DNA from: Amycolatopsis coloradensis
GTDB taxonomy: Bacteria > Actinomycetota > Actinomycetes > Mycobacteriales > Pseudonocardiaceae
NCBI RefSeq assembly: GCF_037997115.1
Contig: NZ_CP150484.1
Coordinates: 6,083,547-6,147,546, forward strand
Direction: 5' to 3'
Length of the DNA: 64,000 bases
Of the stretch, positions 25,477 through 33,700 are shown piece by piece (positions within the stretch are counted from its first letter, which is position 1; every line of letters begins with the position of its first letter). Position numbers and translations under genes: made by a program. The notes beneath the pieces were generated by a model. The model was not told where the DNA came from and did not search any database. It was given only the letters and a program-made list of their open reading frames with translations.

Positions 25477-25964
25477 CCGCGATCGACGTACTGCTCAAAC
25501 GCAACGACGAACTCGGCGACGCGGTGCCAGGCGATCGGCGCTCGCCCCGTCCTTCCCTGCAGGTGACCATCCTGACCTGCATGGACGCGCGCGTGCGGGT
25601 GTTCGAGATCTTCGGTCTCATCCAGGGCGAATCACATGTGCTGCGCAACGCCGGCGGCGTCGTCACCGATGACGTGATCCGCTCGCTCGCGTTGAGCCAG
25701 CGGAAGCTGGGCACCCGTGAGGTCCTGATCGTGCAGCACACCGACTGCGGGTTGTCGCTGGTGACCGAAGACGACTTCAAGGACGAACTGGAAGCCGACA
25801 CCGGGCTACGACCTATGTGGTCTGTCGAGGCGTTCCGCGATGTTTCCGACAGCGTCCGCCGTTCGATGCAGCGCGTGAAGCGGTCGGATTTTCTCCTGCA
25901 CACCGACAATGTCCGCGGCTTCGTCTACGACGTGAAGGCCGGAGCGCTGACCGAGGTCAGCTGA
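25473..25964 (+). CDS. Beta-class carbonic anhydrase
   Basis: The 163-residue protein has the Zn-binding and catalytic set of beta-carbonic anhydrases: Cys36, Asp38 and Arg40 in TCMDARVRVFEI, and His89 and Cys92 in QHTDCGLSL. NAGGVVTDDVIRSL is the conserved segment between them. It interconverts CO2 and bicarbonate in the cytoplasm. The 4-bp overlap with the SulP gene shows joint translation, so the pair probably imports and equilibrates inorganic carbon. It is short, like other single-domain actinobacterial members. Its stop abuts the stop of the second CBS gene on the other strand with no gap. Confidence 0.94.
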   Translation: MTAIDVLLKRNDELGDAVPGDRRSPRPSLQVTILTCMDARVRVFEIFGLIQGESHVLRNAGGVVTDDVIRSLALSQRKLGTREVLIVQHTDCGLSLVTEDDFKDELEADTGLRPMWSVEAFRDVSDSVRRSMQRVKRSDFLLHTDNVRGFVYDVKAGALTEVS

Positions 25965-26411
25965 TCACCGTGGGGCGAGCGCCAGCTCCAGGAGGCGGGA
26001 CGCGGAGATCACGCCGAGCAGCGTCCTGTCCTGCATGACCGCGACCAGTGGGCAATGCAGTCTCGCCATGATCGCGGCGACCTCGATGATCGTGTCGTCG
26101 GAATTCACCCGAGGCAGCTCGGCGGGTTCCTCCGGAAGCAACGAACGCACCTTGCGGCCGCCCAGTTTGTCGGCGACACGATCGGCCATCGACTCGTTGA
26201 GGACACCGGCGAGCGACGGGTCGTCCTGCACATAGGTCGGCACCAGGAAACGGACCACTTCCGAAGCGGGCAGGACCGACTGAGGGCAGCCACTCCGGTC
26301 GGTCACGACGATGCCGGGCAAGCGGTGCTCCGCGAGAAGCCGCGCCGCGTCGAGCGCGTCGGAATCCATATCCACGACCGGGAATTCCTCGGCCATCTCG
26401 CTGGCTTGCAT
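25965..26411 (-). CDS. CBS-domain protein, paralogue 2
   Basis: This 148-residue protein is the paralogue of the one at 23320-23766, with the same two CBS motifs and the shared ending ASRLLELALAPR. No ribosome site is present; TAGTCT lies six bases before the ATG at 26411, matching the arrangement at paralogue 1 and pointing to a leaderless mRNA. The two genes enclose the SulP-carbonic anhydrase operon and both are transcribed opposite to it. CBS proteins sense AMP/ATP or SAM; a role in tuning carbon or ion transport is inferred. Confidence 0.86.
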   Translation of the reverse strand: MQASEMAEEFPVVDMDSDALDAARLLAEHRLPGIVVTDRSGCPQSVLPASEVVRFLVPTYVQDDPSLAGVLNESMADRVADKLGGRKVRSLLPEEPAELPRVNSDDTIIEVAAIMARLHCPLVAVMQDRTLLGVISASRLLELALAPR

Positions 26412-26449
26412 GACGCAAGACTACGACCGTCCGGGCAGGTGCGCCCGGG

Positions 26450-26605
26450 TCAGCCGTCGTTACTGTCCGATTCTTTACGGCCCGGCGAGATTCCGGTGCT
26501 GTTCGGCGATTCTCCGCGCTCCTGTCGCAGGTGCATTACGCGGAGGCCGGCCATCAAGAGGACGAACACGGCGATCAACGCGAGAGGACCGAGCAGTCCG
26601 GACAT
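26450..26605 (-). CDS. Single-span small membrane protein
   Basis: The ATG at 26605, with GAGGTGGGGG upstream, gives 51 residues: one helix (about 3-22, LLGPLALIAVFVLLMAGL) and a charged tail. A longer in-frame start at 26668 adds a segment with no hydrophobic or conserved character. I do not recognise it. It lies 38 bp upstream of the CBS paralogue 2 start on the same strand. Confidence 0.6.
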   Translation of the reverse strand: MSGLLGPLALIAVFVLLMAGLRVMHLRQERGESPNSTGISPGRKESDSNDG

Positions 26606-26723
26606 AAGCCCCCACCTCACACCACTGTGATCACCGGCACAGTCCAGGGTACAGGGTGACCCCAGCACCTAATCCACTGGACGGGTCGCAATTGTCCGAG
26701 TTGCCTCTGCGTCTCGTTTACGG

Positions 26724-26786
26724 CATCTTGACGCGTGGAGCGCCGGGAAGTCTGGTCGGCATACCCCGTCCCTGACCGGGCCGGGG
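26724..26786 (+). promoter_or_regulatory. Leader motif copy 3, upstream of the ArsB/NhaD gene
   Basis: CATCTTGACGCGTGGAGC runs into the core GCCGGGAAGTCTGGTCGGC, which ends at 26760. A GC-rich segment that can pair CCCCG (26764-26768) with CGGGG (26782-26786) follows. The gene starts 119 bases after the core, further away than in copies 1 and 2. Confidence 0.62.
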
Positions 26787-26879
26787 CGGTCGGTGCGGAC
26801 AGGAATCGGTGAGAGCACAAGTGATCTGGCAGCGTCTTCGGCCGGTATTCGCCCTTGATTCCGTTCCCGGGGACGTGGC

Positions 26880-28172
26880 ATGAGCGCCGCCGTCGCGATC
26901 GTCGTTTTCGTGGTGGCGTACCTGTTCATCGCCACCGAGAAGATCCCGAAGATGGTCACCGCCCTCGCCGGCGCGGGCATCGTCCTCGGCCTCGGCGTGC
27001 TCGACTCTGAGGACGCCTTCTACTCCCACGACACCGGTGTCGACTGGGACGTCATCTTCCTCCTGCTCGGCATGATGATCATCGTCGGAGTCCTCCGGAA
27101 GACCGGCGTCTTCGAGTTCACCGCGATCTGGGCGGCGAAACGCGCCAAGGGATCGCCGCTGCGTATCATGCTCCTGCTGGTCCTCATCACCGCGGTCGCT
27201 TCGGCGTTCCTGGACAACGTCACCACGGTGCTGCTAATGGCACCCGTGACCCTGCTCGTCTGCGATCGGCTGGACATCAAGCCGGTGCCCTTCCTGATCG
27301 CGGAGGTCATGGCCTCGAACATCGGCGGCGCCGCGACCCTGATCGGCGACCCGCCCAACATCATCATCGGCAGCCGCGCCGGCCTGACCTTCAACGACTT
27401 CCTCGTCAACATGGCACCGATCGTGGCGATCGAGCTGGTCGTCTTCTGCCTTGTCCTGCCGAGACTGTTCCGCGGTTCCTTCACCGTCGCCCCGGAACGG
27501 GTTGCCGACGTCATGGCCCTCAACGAACGCGAAGCCATCCACGACAAGAAACTCCTCATCAAATGCGGCGTCGTGCTCCTGGCCGTCTTCACCGCGTTCA
27601 TCGGCCACTCGATCTTCCACATCGAACCCTCGGTCGTCGCCCTCCTCGGCGCCGGAGTGCTCGTCCTGCTGTCCCAGACCAAACCGAAGGAATACCTCGC
27701 CAGCGTCGAATGGGAAACCCTGCTGTTCTTCGCCGGCCTGTTCATCATGATCGGCGCCCTCGTCAAGACCGGCGTCATCGGTGACCTCGCGAAACTCGCC
27801 GCCGACGCCACTGGAGGCAACGCGCTGCTCGCCGTCATGCTCATCCTCGGCGTATCAGCACTTTTGTCCGGCGTGGTCGACAACATCCCCTACGTCGCCA
27901 CCATGAGCCCGCTGGTCCTCGGCCTCACCAACGACATCGCCGACCCCACCCACTCCGAAGCCCTCTGGTGGTCCCTCGCCCTAGGAGCCGACTTCGGCGG
28001 CAACGCCACCGCCATCGGCGCCAGCGCCAACGTCGTCGTCCTCGGCATCGCCGCCCGCGCCGGAAGCCCCATCTCCTTCTGGGAATTCACCAAGAAAGGC
28101 GTCATCGTCACCCTGATCACCGTCCTCGTCGCCGCGCCCTACCTCTGGCTCCGCTACTTCGTCCTGGCATAG
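26880..28172 (+). CDS. ArsB/NhaD-family ion transporter
   Basis: The 430-residue protein has about eleven membrane helices. Each half carries the ion-transporter-superfamily motif: [17 protein letters not shown] with [18 protein letters not shown] in the first half, and [17 protein letters not shown] with [18 protein letters not shown] in the second. This is the NhaD/ArsB type, which exports Na+ in exchange for H+ or exports arsenite. The repeated D-N motifs and the neighbouring antiporters favour Na+/H+ exchange. GGGGA precedes the ATG by about ten bases. Its leader holds the same motif as the NhaP and SulP genes. Confidence 0.9.
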   Translation: MSAAVAIVVFVVAYLFIATEKIPKMVTALAGAGIVLGLGVLDSEDAFYSHDTGVDWDVIFLLLGMMIIVGVLRKTGVFEFTAIWAAKRAKGSPLRIMLLLVLITAVASAFLDNVTTVLLMAPVTLLVCDRLDIKPVPFLIAEVMASNIGGAATLIGDPPNIIIGSRAGLTFNDFLVNMAPIVAIELVVFCLVLPRLFRGSFTVAPERVADVMALNEREAIHDKKLLIKCGVVLLAVFTAFIGHSIFHIEPSVVALLGAGVLVLLSQTKPKEYLASVEWETLLFFAGLFIMIGALVKTGVIGDLAKLAADATGGNALLAVMLILGVSALLSGVVDNIPYVATMSPLVLGLTNDIADPTHSEALWWSLALGADFGGNATAIGASANVVVLGIAARAGSPISFWEFTKKGVIVTLITVLVAAPYLWLRYFVLA

Positions 28173-28283
28173 AGCGATCCAGCCGTCCGTGCTACGGAGA
28201 GTCGGGACGATGCCAGGCATGCCGTTCCACGTTTGTTCGGAGCTGGTCTTGCGAGTCGTTCTCTACGAATTCGCAACCAGTAG

Positions 28284-28858
28284 TCGTGCAGCGCTGCTGT
28301 AACCGAAGCCGGACGCTACGCTGCCTCGCAGAAGGTCCCGCGCCTCCGGGACCTTCTCGTCCGATGCGCTGTCCTGCCTGAGCGAGACGCTGAATACATC
28401 GACCGGATCAACCCGTGGCTGCGCGATCTGATGGCCGACGCGCCACCGCACCACCGGCACGTTCTCGGCCCCTTCACCCGCTGGTATCTCGTGCCGAAAG
28501 CACGCCGCACGGCGCACCGACGTGGAGTCGACCAGAGCGCCCCGACAACCATTCCTTCTACCGTCTTGGCCGCATCCCGCTTCCTGCACTGGCTCGACAG
28601 CCAGCAGCCCGCGCTCGCCGATCTTTCACAGTCGCATGTGGATGAATGGTTCGACAGCGGCCGTGGGCACTACCGATACCTGCATCCCTTCATCACCTGG
28701 GCCCGGACCCACAGCTTGATCCCCACGGTGATCCGGGCACCATTCCCGCAATACCCGCAACGGCTGACACTGCTCAACGACGACGAACGCCTGCACCAGC
28801 TTCGCCGATGTCTCGACGAGGAAGACATCCCGCTCACAGTTCGCGTTGCAGGCGTTCT
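28284..28858 (+). pseudogene. Integrase (XerD-like) remnant, both ends missing
   Basis: The frame opens just after a stop at about 28281 without a start codon, runs through AGRYAASQKVPRLRDLL, VLPERDAEYIDRI, LGPFTRWYLVPKARR and FLHWLDSQQPALADLSQ, and ends in DDERLHQLRRCLDEEDIP near 28855. This is the middle (core-binding) part of a family of actinobacterial tyrosine-recombinase-like proteins. The zinc-finger-like N terminus and the whole catalytic domain are absent. At about 28858 the sequence changes abruptly into the antisense of an unrelated hydrolase gene. Confidence 0.65.
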
Positions 28859-29093
28859 CCAGGCCGGGCTCGATGTCGTCGGCGGTGAACATCGGGTCGC
28901 CGATGGTCAGCCTATCGCCAGGTGGACGGAACAGGTTCCCGTAGAAGGCCATGGTCACGTCGGCGGCGGTGGCTGCACCAACATGGCCAGCGCGGGAGAG
29001 CCCGTCCAGGAGAGCGGGCGTCCAGTCACGCAGTAGCGACTGCTCCCCAGAGACTTGCTGCCCGACGCCGTGTACGCAGACGATCCGCCCCAC
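28859..29093 (-). pseudogene. Alpha/beta-hydrolase-like gene, N-terminal 78 codons only
   Basis: The GTG at 29093 has GGGAGG just upstream and begins VGRIVCVHGVGQQVSGEQSL, then FYGNLFRPPGD and FTADDIEPGLE. These are typical of a large actinobacterial hydrolase/peptidase-like protein whose fold starts with a first beta strand and the HGVGQQ loop. Homology stops at about 28858 where the integrase remnant begins in the opposite orientation, so at least two thirds of the gene is missing. Its good start and ribosome site show the loss is on the 3' side. Confidence 0.6.
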
Positions 29094-30333
29094 TACGCCT
29101 CCCAACGCGAGAGCGCACGAGTCTACGACGCGCTACGGCTAGTGATCACTGACCACTCCGACTACCTTCCAGTGTCGCCTATCAGCAACCCGTTCGGCGT
29201 AGCAGCCGCGGCGACCAGACACTGGCAACCGCGCGGAACTGGAGTTCGAACACGTGAGCGTCGGCGGGAATATCGCACGCTCGAATATGAGCACCCCACC
29301 GGTACAACGAGCCGAGTTGCCTCACTCACAGGGGCTGCACGTACAGTGTTTCTGCAGATCACAAAGTTGCCACCGACCAGACAGCGTTAAGCCGAGGCCT
29401 GAGACGGACCTGCGGACGCCACTGCCGCGTGGGTCAACGGAGGCCTTGACCGTTAGCTAGAACGAGTGAAGCAGACACACGAATGATCGCGGCCGCCATG
29501 AAGACGAATCAGCGCGCGGTACACGATTGGACCTCAGATCTCGCCACTCGCCTCCTCCACGAGCCCGGCGTCTGAGCTCACTCCCAAGCCACACCGACAC
29601 TGCGATACCGACATGCTCAGTCGGTGTCCGTCGCGGCCAGCACGGCCAGCCGTCTGTGGTCGGGAGCAACGCCGGCCACGCCGATGTCCCAGGCCATCCG
29701 GTAGAACCACTGCGTGTCTGCGTTGAAGACGTGCCAGATGCACTCCCCTACGCGCGCTTCGACCTCGCGGAAGGAGGCGCCGTTCGGAGTGCTGGTGAGG
29801 CCGGCCAGGGACTGCCACGCCGGCGAGTGTCCGCGCGGTGGCCAGCCAGCCGGGGGGCGTGCCGACCGGCCACCGCAACACTCACCACGAGGCCGCACGC
29901 CGGACGCTATGACGTCCCGGACTGGAGACCACCGGATCGGGTGAGAGCGCCAGGCCGTCGAGCCGGGCTGAGCACAAGGCGGAGTCAGAGCCCGGCCGGC
30001 ATGGCACGCGGGCGCGGACACCGGTCACGCTTCGCGTTGCCTGGATGTCGTACCGACGTGATAGACGGAGGGCATGGATGTCGATCTGGACGAGTCAAGG
30101 CTCGTGGCATTGGGCGCTGTCCGCGGCGAACTGCGCGGCCACAGCAGGCCGGGCGCGGCCAACCCCTTGCCGATGCCCAACTCGAAAGCCATGCTGCCGC
30201 GGACCGGGTCGCGTGATCGACGATCGGCGTCCACCAGGGCTGCGGCGACGGCGGCGACACCAGCCGGCACCGTGCCCTCGGCACCGGCGCGACACGACGG
30301 CTATGCCGCCAGTCATTGCAGGCAGGTGATCAG
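29094..30333. other. Gene-poor stretch with one possible remnant
   Basis: I see no convincing gene in these 1.2 kb. Around 29617-29790 on the minus strand a segment reads FREVEARVGECIWHVFNADTQ and ends RRLAVLAATDTD before a stop. It looks like the C-terminal end of a real hypothetical protein, but the upstream part in the same frame has low-complexity, antisense-like composition. The rest is composition noise. Confidence 0.4.
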
Positions 30334-31467
30334 GTGTCCCTGACCAGTGAACTCGCCAGTCCCCGAAGCACGCTCGCCGCGTGGTGCGAGCGAACGTTCA
30401 CCGGGACGGCGTCGGTGGTCGAGCAGATCGCGACCGCGGCGCGGGACGTCCGTCCCATCCGGCCATCCGGACAGGTCCCGGCACGATGGTGGGCCGAAGT
30501 CGGCGGAGCGTTCGGGCAGAGGCTCGCGGACCTCGTGCAGCCCGCGCCGCCGTACTACGCGCTGCTCGGGCTGATCCACGCCAAGTGGGTGTCCCCGGCG
30601 TGGGCGCACGATCAGGCCGCGCGCTACCCCAGCCACCGGGGCCTCACCGGCGAGTACCGCGCCCGCGCGCTGCACCTCCGCCCCGCTGCCTCATCCTGGC
30701 TCGACCTCAGCGGGCCTGGCGAACCGCGCTTGCCAGGAAACCCGGCCGCCGAGGCGGCATGGGCGGACTTCCTCGAGCGCGGCCGTACCTACCTGGCCCG
30801 CCACGCCCCGGCCGGGTCTCTGGGCTCCCCCGGCGCCGAAGCCGGACTGGCTCGCCTGTGCTGGCTGCTGACCGTGTGCGAGGACGTGTACCGCAGCGGG
30901 TTCATCGACGACCGCCTGGCCAGACTCTTCGACGCCGGACGCCCGACCGTCGACCAGCTGCGCGGCCTGGTCGAACAGCGCCAGGTCGACGAACTCGTCG
31001 CCCTCGCGCGGCGGCTGTATGACCGCGGAACCCTGTGGGAGCTCCGAAAACTCGCCGGCAACCCCGCCCCCGGCACACCACTCGGGATCGCCGGGCCGAC
31101 CATCGTGCCCCACTGGGCCGACGCCGACCTCCTCCTCGGCACGAACGACCCCGACCACGGCATCGACGCCCACGGCGCGACACTGCTCGACGTCAAGACC
31201 GTCGTCAGCGTCCGCGACACCAGCAAAGTCGGACGCTGGCTCTGGCAAATCCTGCTGTACGCGTGGCTGGACACCGCCGACCTGTACCAGATCCGGCAAG
31301 TCGGCCTGCTGCTCGCCCGCCACAGCCAGCTGGTCACCTGGCCCATCGACGAACTCGCCGAACGCCTCCTCGGCCGCCGCGTCACCGGCGACCACGCCCG
31401 CGACGCCTTCCACGACCTCGCCGGACAGATCATCACCGGCCACGGCCTCCCCTGGCCGGTTCTTTGA
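30334..31467 (+). CDS. Putative PD-(D/E)XK (RecB-like) nuclease
   Basis: The GTG at 30334, with AGG seven bases upstream, gives 377 residues. I do not know the family by name. The C-terminal third has the pattern of a PD-(D/E)XK nuclease: Asp265 in WADADLLLG, then Asp286-Val-Lys288 in LLDVKTVV, then Gln305 and Tyr309 in WQILLYAWLD. The Q-x3-Y motif after D-x-K is a mark of the RecB/Cas4/AddB branch, where it helps bind DNA. The N-terminal 240 residues are mostly helical with Trp-rich patches. No partner gene is adjacent. A DNA-processing or defence role is inferred. Confidence 0.65.
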   Translation: MSLTSELASPRSTLAAWCERTFTGTASVVEQIATAARDVRPIRPSGQVPARWWAEVGGAFGQRLADLVQPAPPYYALLGLIHAKWVSPAWAHDQAARYPSHRGLTGEYRARALHLRPAASSWLDLSGPGEPRLPGNPAAEAAWADFLERGRTYLARHAPAGSLGSPGAEAGLARLCWLLTVCEDVYRSGFIDDRLARLFDAGRPTVDQLRGLVEQRQVDELVALARRLYDRGTLWELRKLAGNPAPGTPLGIAGPTIVPHWADADLLLGTNDPDHGIDAHGATLLDVKTVVSVRDTSKVGRWLWQILLYAWLDTADLYQIRQVGLLLARHSQLVTWPIDELAERLLGRRVTGDHARDAFHDLAGQIITGHGLPWPVL

Positions 31468-31683
31468 CCATGCTCGCGGTTAACGAGCCGTTTCCGCTCG
31501 CGACGACCAGCCGTCCGCCGGGCCCCGGGCGCCGGCGGACAGTGGTGTCCCGCCCCCGTGACCTGCACCATCACATGCCACACCCAGCTGCCTCTATGGC
31601 TCGTTCGATGATCGGTGCGCAGACCGGAAAGGGGAAGCACCATCCAGGAGAGTGACGTCGGTGTGCGGCATCGTTGATCGACA

Positions 31684-31977
31684 TCAGCCCTCCCAGGCCA
31701 TCCTGTCGACCTCCTCCGCATCGCGCAGTTCCCGGTTCGACGCGTGAAGCTTCCTACCGAGATCATGCAGCAGATCGCGTGCCTGCTCAGGACTGACCTC
31801 CCTGTCTACGACGAGATCCAGCAGGTGCTGCATCGCAGCCAACTCGATGGCGATTCCGGACTCAGCACCGGGAAAATGCATCCGCACGTCGGGGACGGCG
31901 ATGACGTTGAGCGACACCGTGACGTCGGCGAGGGGATGGTCGCCGACCTGCGCCGTGAAGGTCCTGTCATGCGGCAT
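31684..31977 (-). CDS. Hypothetical protein, 97 residues
   Basis: The ATG at 31977 has GGAAAGAGA about eight bases upstream. The product starts MPHDRTFTAQVGDHPLADV and ends in a helical region (SPEQARDLLHDLGRKLHASN) followed by an acidic tail. No membrane segment is present. I do not recognise the family. A longer in-frame ATG at 32088 lacks a ribosome site. Confidence 0.6.
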   Translation of the reverse strand: MPHDRTFTAQVGDHPLADVTVSLNVIAVPDVRMHFPGAESGIAIELAAMQHLLDLVVDREVSPEQARDLLHDLGRKLHASNRELRDAEEVDRMAWEG

Positions 31978-32184
31978 AAGACATCTCTTTCCGGTTGAGG
32001 TGACCGTGGCTGCGAGAAACCGGCACGGTAGCGCCGCAGCCGCTCCCCGATCGAGAACCCTATCCGTCCGATGGGCCAGATCGGCCAACCCGTTCGCCTG
32101 GCTCGTCCGCTAAGCGCAGCATGAGCTCAGGCTCCCGCAACGCCTCGCCGAATCAGCACGCTCCCCGACGGTCCGCCAGGCTGA

Positions 32185-32513
32185 GACTCCAAGTTTGACG
32201 GAGCCAGCTTCCAAGGGGAAACAGCCGTTTCGACACAACAACGTTCGACAAGGAGGCAAGTTTCATCAGCACAACGTTCGCGTCTGGCCCCATCTTCGCA
32301 GGAGCGACCTTCACCCGCTCGACATAATTCGACCACGCGGAATTCCAGCGGCATGCGCCGTCCTTCGCCGGTTCTGCATTTCTGGACACAACCAGCTGCA
32401 ACGACACAGCCTTCTTTCGGACGCCTGACTTCAGCGGCGCGAACTTCAGCAAGGGATGGCCCAGCGAGATCCAGGAGTTCACGCGCAACAGCAAGGGCGC
32501 TGGCATCAGGTGA
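32185..32513 (+). pseudogene. Pentapeptide-repeat protein remnant
   Basis: Read from 32185 the sequence gives DSKFDGASFQGETAV; after a shift near 32215-32229 it continues with Phe at nearly every fifth residue (FDTTT FDKEAS-F-ISTT-F-ASGPI-F-AGAT-F). It crosses an in-frame TAA at 32325-32327 and resumes in the same frame with FDHAE FQRHAPS FAGSA, ending DFSGANFSKGWPSEIQEF and a stop at 32511. The five-residue period with central Phe is the right-handed quadrilateral beta-helix of pentapeptide-repeat proteins. The gene has a frameshift, a nonsense codon and no start, so it is dead. It lies opposite other spurious minus-strand frames. Confidence 0.65.
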
Positions 32514-32539
32514 AGTGATAACCGAGGAGGGCAGGTCAC

Positions 32540-32834
32540 CCTGCGACTGCGTGGCGTCGATGAGCCGGCTCAGAGCCCACGTGATGCGGGCCTCCACGTC
32601 CCGCGTGTCGGGTGGGCGGCGTGGTCCGCACAGCGCCTGAGCGGCCGCCTTCACCGCGTGATTGTGCGCGACGGTGTCGATCAGGCGGGTGAGGAAACCG
32701 GAGAGCTCCGCCATGGCAGGCGCGGCGTCTTCGGCGCGCCGCAGGGATTCCTCGGCGCGGTCGGCGACCGGCTCGAACGACGCGGCGACGACGGCGGCGA
32801 CCAGATCGGTCTTGTTCGGGAAGTGCTTGTAGCA
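32540..32834 (-). pseudogene. TetR-family regulator fragment
   Basis: The minus strand reads YKHFPNKTDLVAAVVAASF, the end of a TetR helix-turn-helix, then FEPVADRAEESLRRAEDA and AELSGFLTRLIDTVAHNH, ending RRPPDTRDVEARITWALSRL. The first half of the DNA-binding domain and the C-terminal part are missing. Both ends run into unrelated sequence, the pentapeptide remnant on one side and a featureless stretch on the other. Confidence 0.7.
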
Positions 32835-32836
32835 GG

Positions 32837-33166
32837 GTACAGCCGAACCAAGGAGGAACTGGATACAGCGAAGGCGAACGCCTGTGGGCGCCCGCGCGAG
32901 GGCGGGGATATCGGGAGCCTTTCTCGGAACTGGAATGGGCTGTGCGGCGAAGACGAGCTCGGCAACAACTGGGGAGTGAGCGCTCCTCGGCTGACTCGTC
33001 CACGTCGTTCCCAGCTATCGTTCAGCACGACTCCCCCAACAGCACCAGCGTGCGATGTTTTGACTTCGCGACGAACGTTATTTGGTCAGACTCCACCGTT
33101 GTTTGGCTCAGACCAGGACTCTCTACTCTTCGGTGCTGTCGAGCCGTCAAGCGACACTTGACCGCG
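32837..33166. other. Featureless stretch
   Basis: No gene, repeat or hairpin of note is visible in these 330 bases. The base composition is less GC-rich than the neighbouring genes (for example around 33030-33130), which fits remnant or foreign DNA. Confidence 0.4.
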
Positions 33167-33619
33167 CTATGACGACGGTTGCACCGGGGAGACGATGCGG
33201 AACAGCAGGTCGACGAGTTGGTCACGCTCTGCCGGCGTGAGCGCAGCGGTCAGTTCGTCGTTGGCTTCGTCACCCAGCTTTTCGGTACGGCGCAGGCGTC
33301 GGCTCCCGGCGGTCGAGATGGATATGGCGTTCTTGCGCCGGTCGGCTGGATCGGGGGTGCGGGCAATCAATCCCTCTCGGTGCAGATCGTTGACGATCGC
33401 GACCATGTCTTTGGGATCGACGCGCAGGGTTCGGCCAAGATCCGCCTGAGACACTGGCCCCAGCTCGGCGACGGAGGCCAGCACCGCGTGGTGCATCATT
33501 CGCAGGCCTTCGCGAGCCAGCGCCTCTGCCACCAGTCGATGACCGCGGGCCGCGGCGCGGCCGAGGAGCCAACTCGGGAGAGCGCGGATGCGGGCAGGGG
33601 CGTACGGGCCGTCGACCAT
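33167..33619 (-). CDS. MarR-family regulator
   Basis: The 150-residue protein has the winged helix-turn-helix of MarR: GPVSQADLGRTLRVDPKDMVAIVNDLHREGLI, with the wing DPADRRKNAISI at about residues 95-106 (given as positions to keep it short). Such dimers repress a divergent gene until a phenolic or oxidant ligand binds. It is divergent from the quinone-oxidoreductase gene, and the 81-bp gap holds two near-identical palindromes. Confidence 0.92.
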   Translation of the reverse strand: MVDGPYAPARIRALPSWLLGRAAARGHRLVAEALAREGLRMMHHAVLASVAELGPVSQADLGRTLRVDPKDMVAIVNDLHREGLIARTPDPADRRKNAISISTAGSRRLRRTEKLGDEANDELTAALTPAERDQLVDLLFRIVSPVQPSS

Positions 33620-33641
33620 CCCGTCAGGCTACCGAAACTCA

Positions 33642-33684
33642 TTGGGTGTACCCAACCAAATCCACTATCGTTGGGACTACCCAA
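33642..33684. promoter_or_regulatory. Two palindromic MarR operators
   Basis: TTGGGTGTACCCAA at 33642-33655 and TTGGGACTACCCAA at 33671-33684 share the half-sites TTGGG and CCCAA and are 29 bases apart start to start. They fill the space between the divergent MarR and oxidoreductase genes, so one set of sites should control both. Confidence 0.8.
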
Positions 33685-33700
33685 CAACCTGGAGGTAGCC

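Noticed and set aside
32127-32714. A 195-codon minus-strand gene
   Set aside because: Only its first part is TetR-like. The rest is antisense to the pentapeptide-repeat pseudogene, so the frame is a chance fusion of a remnant and a shadow.
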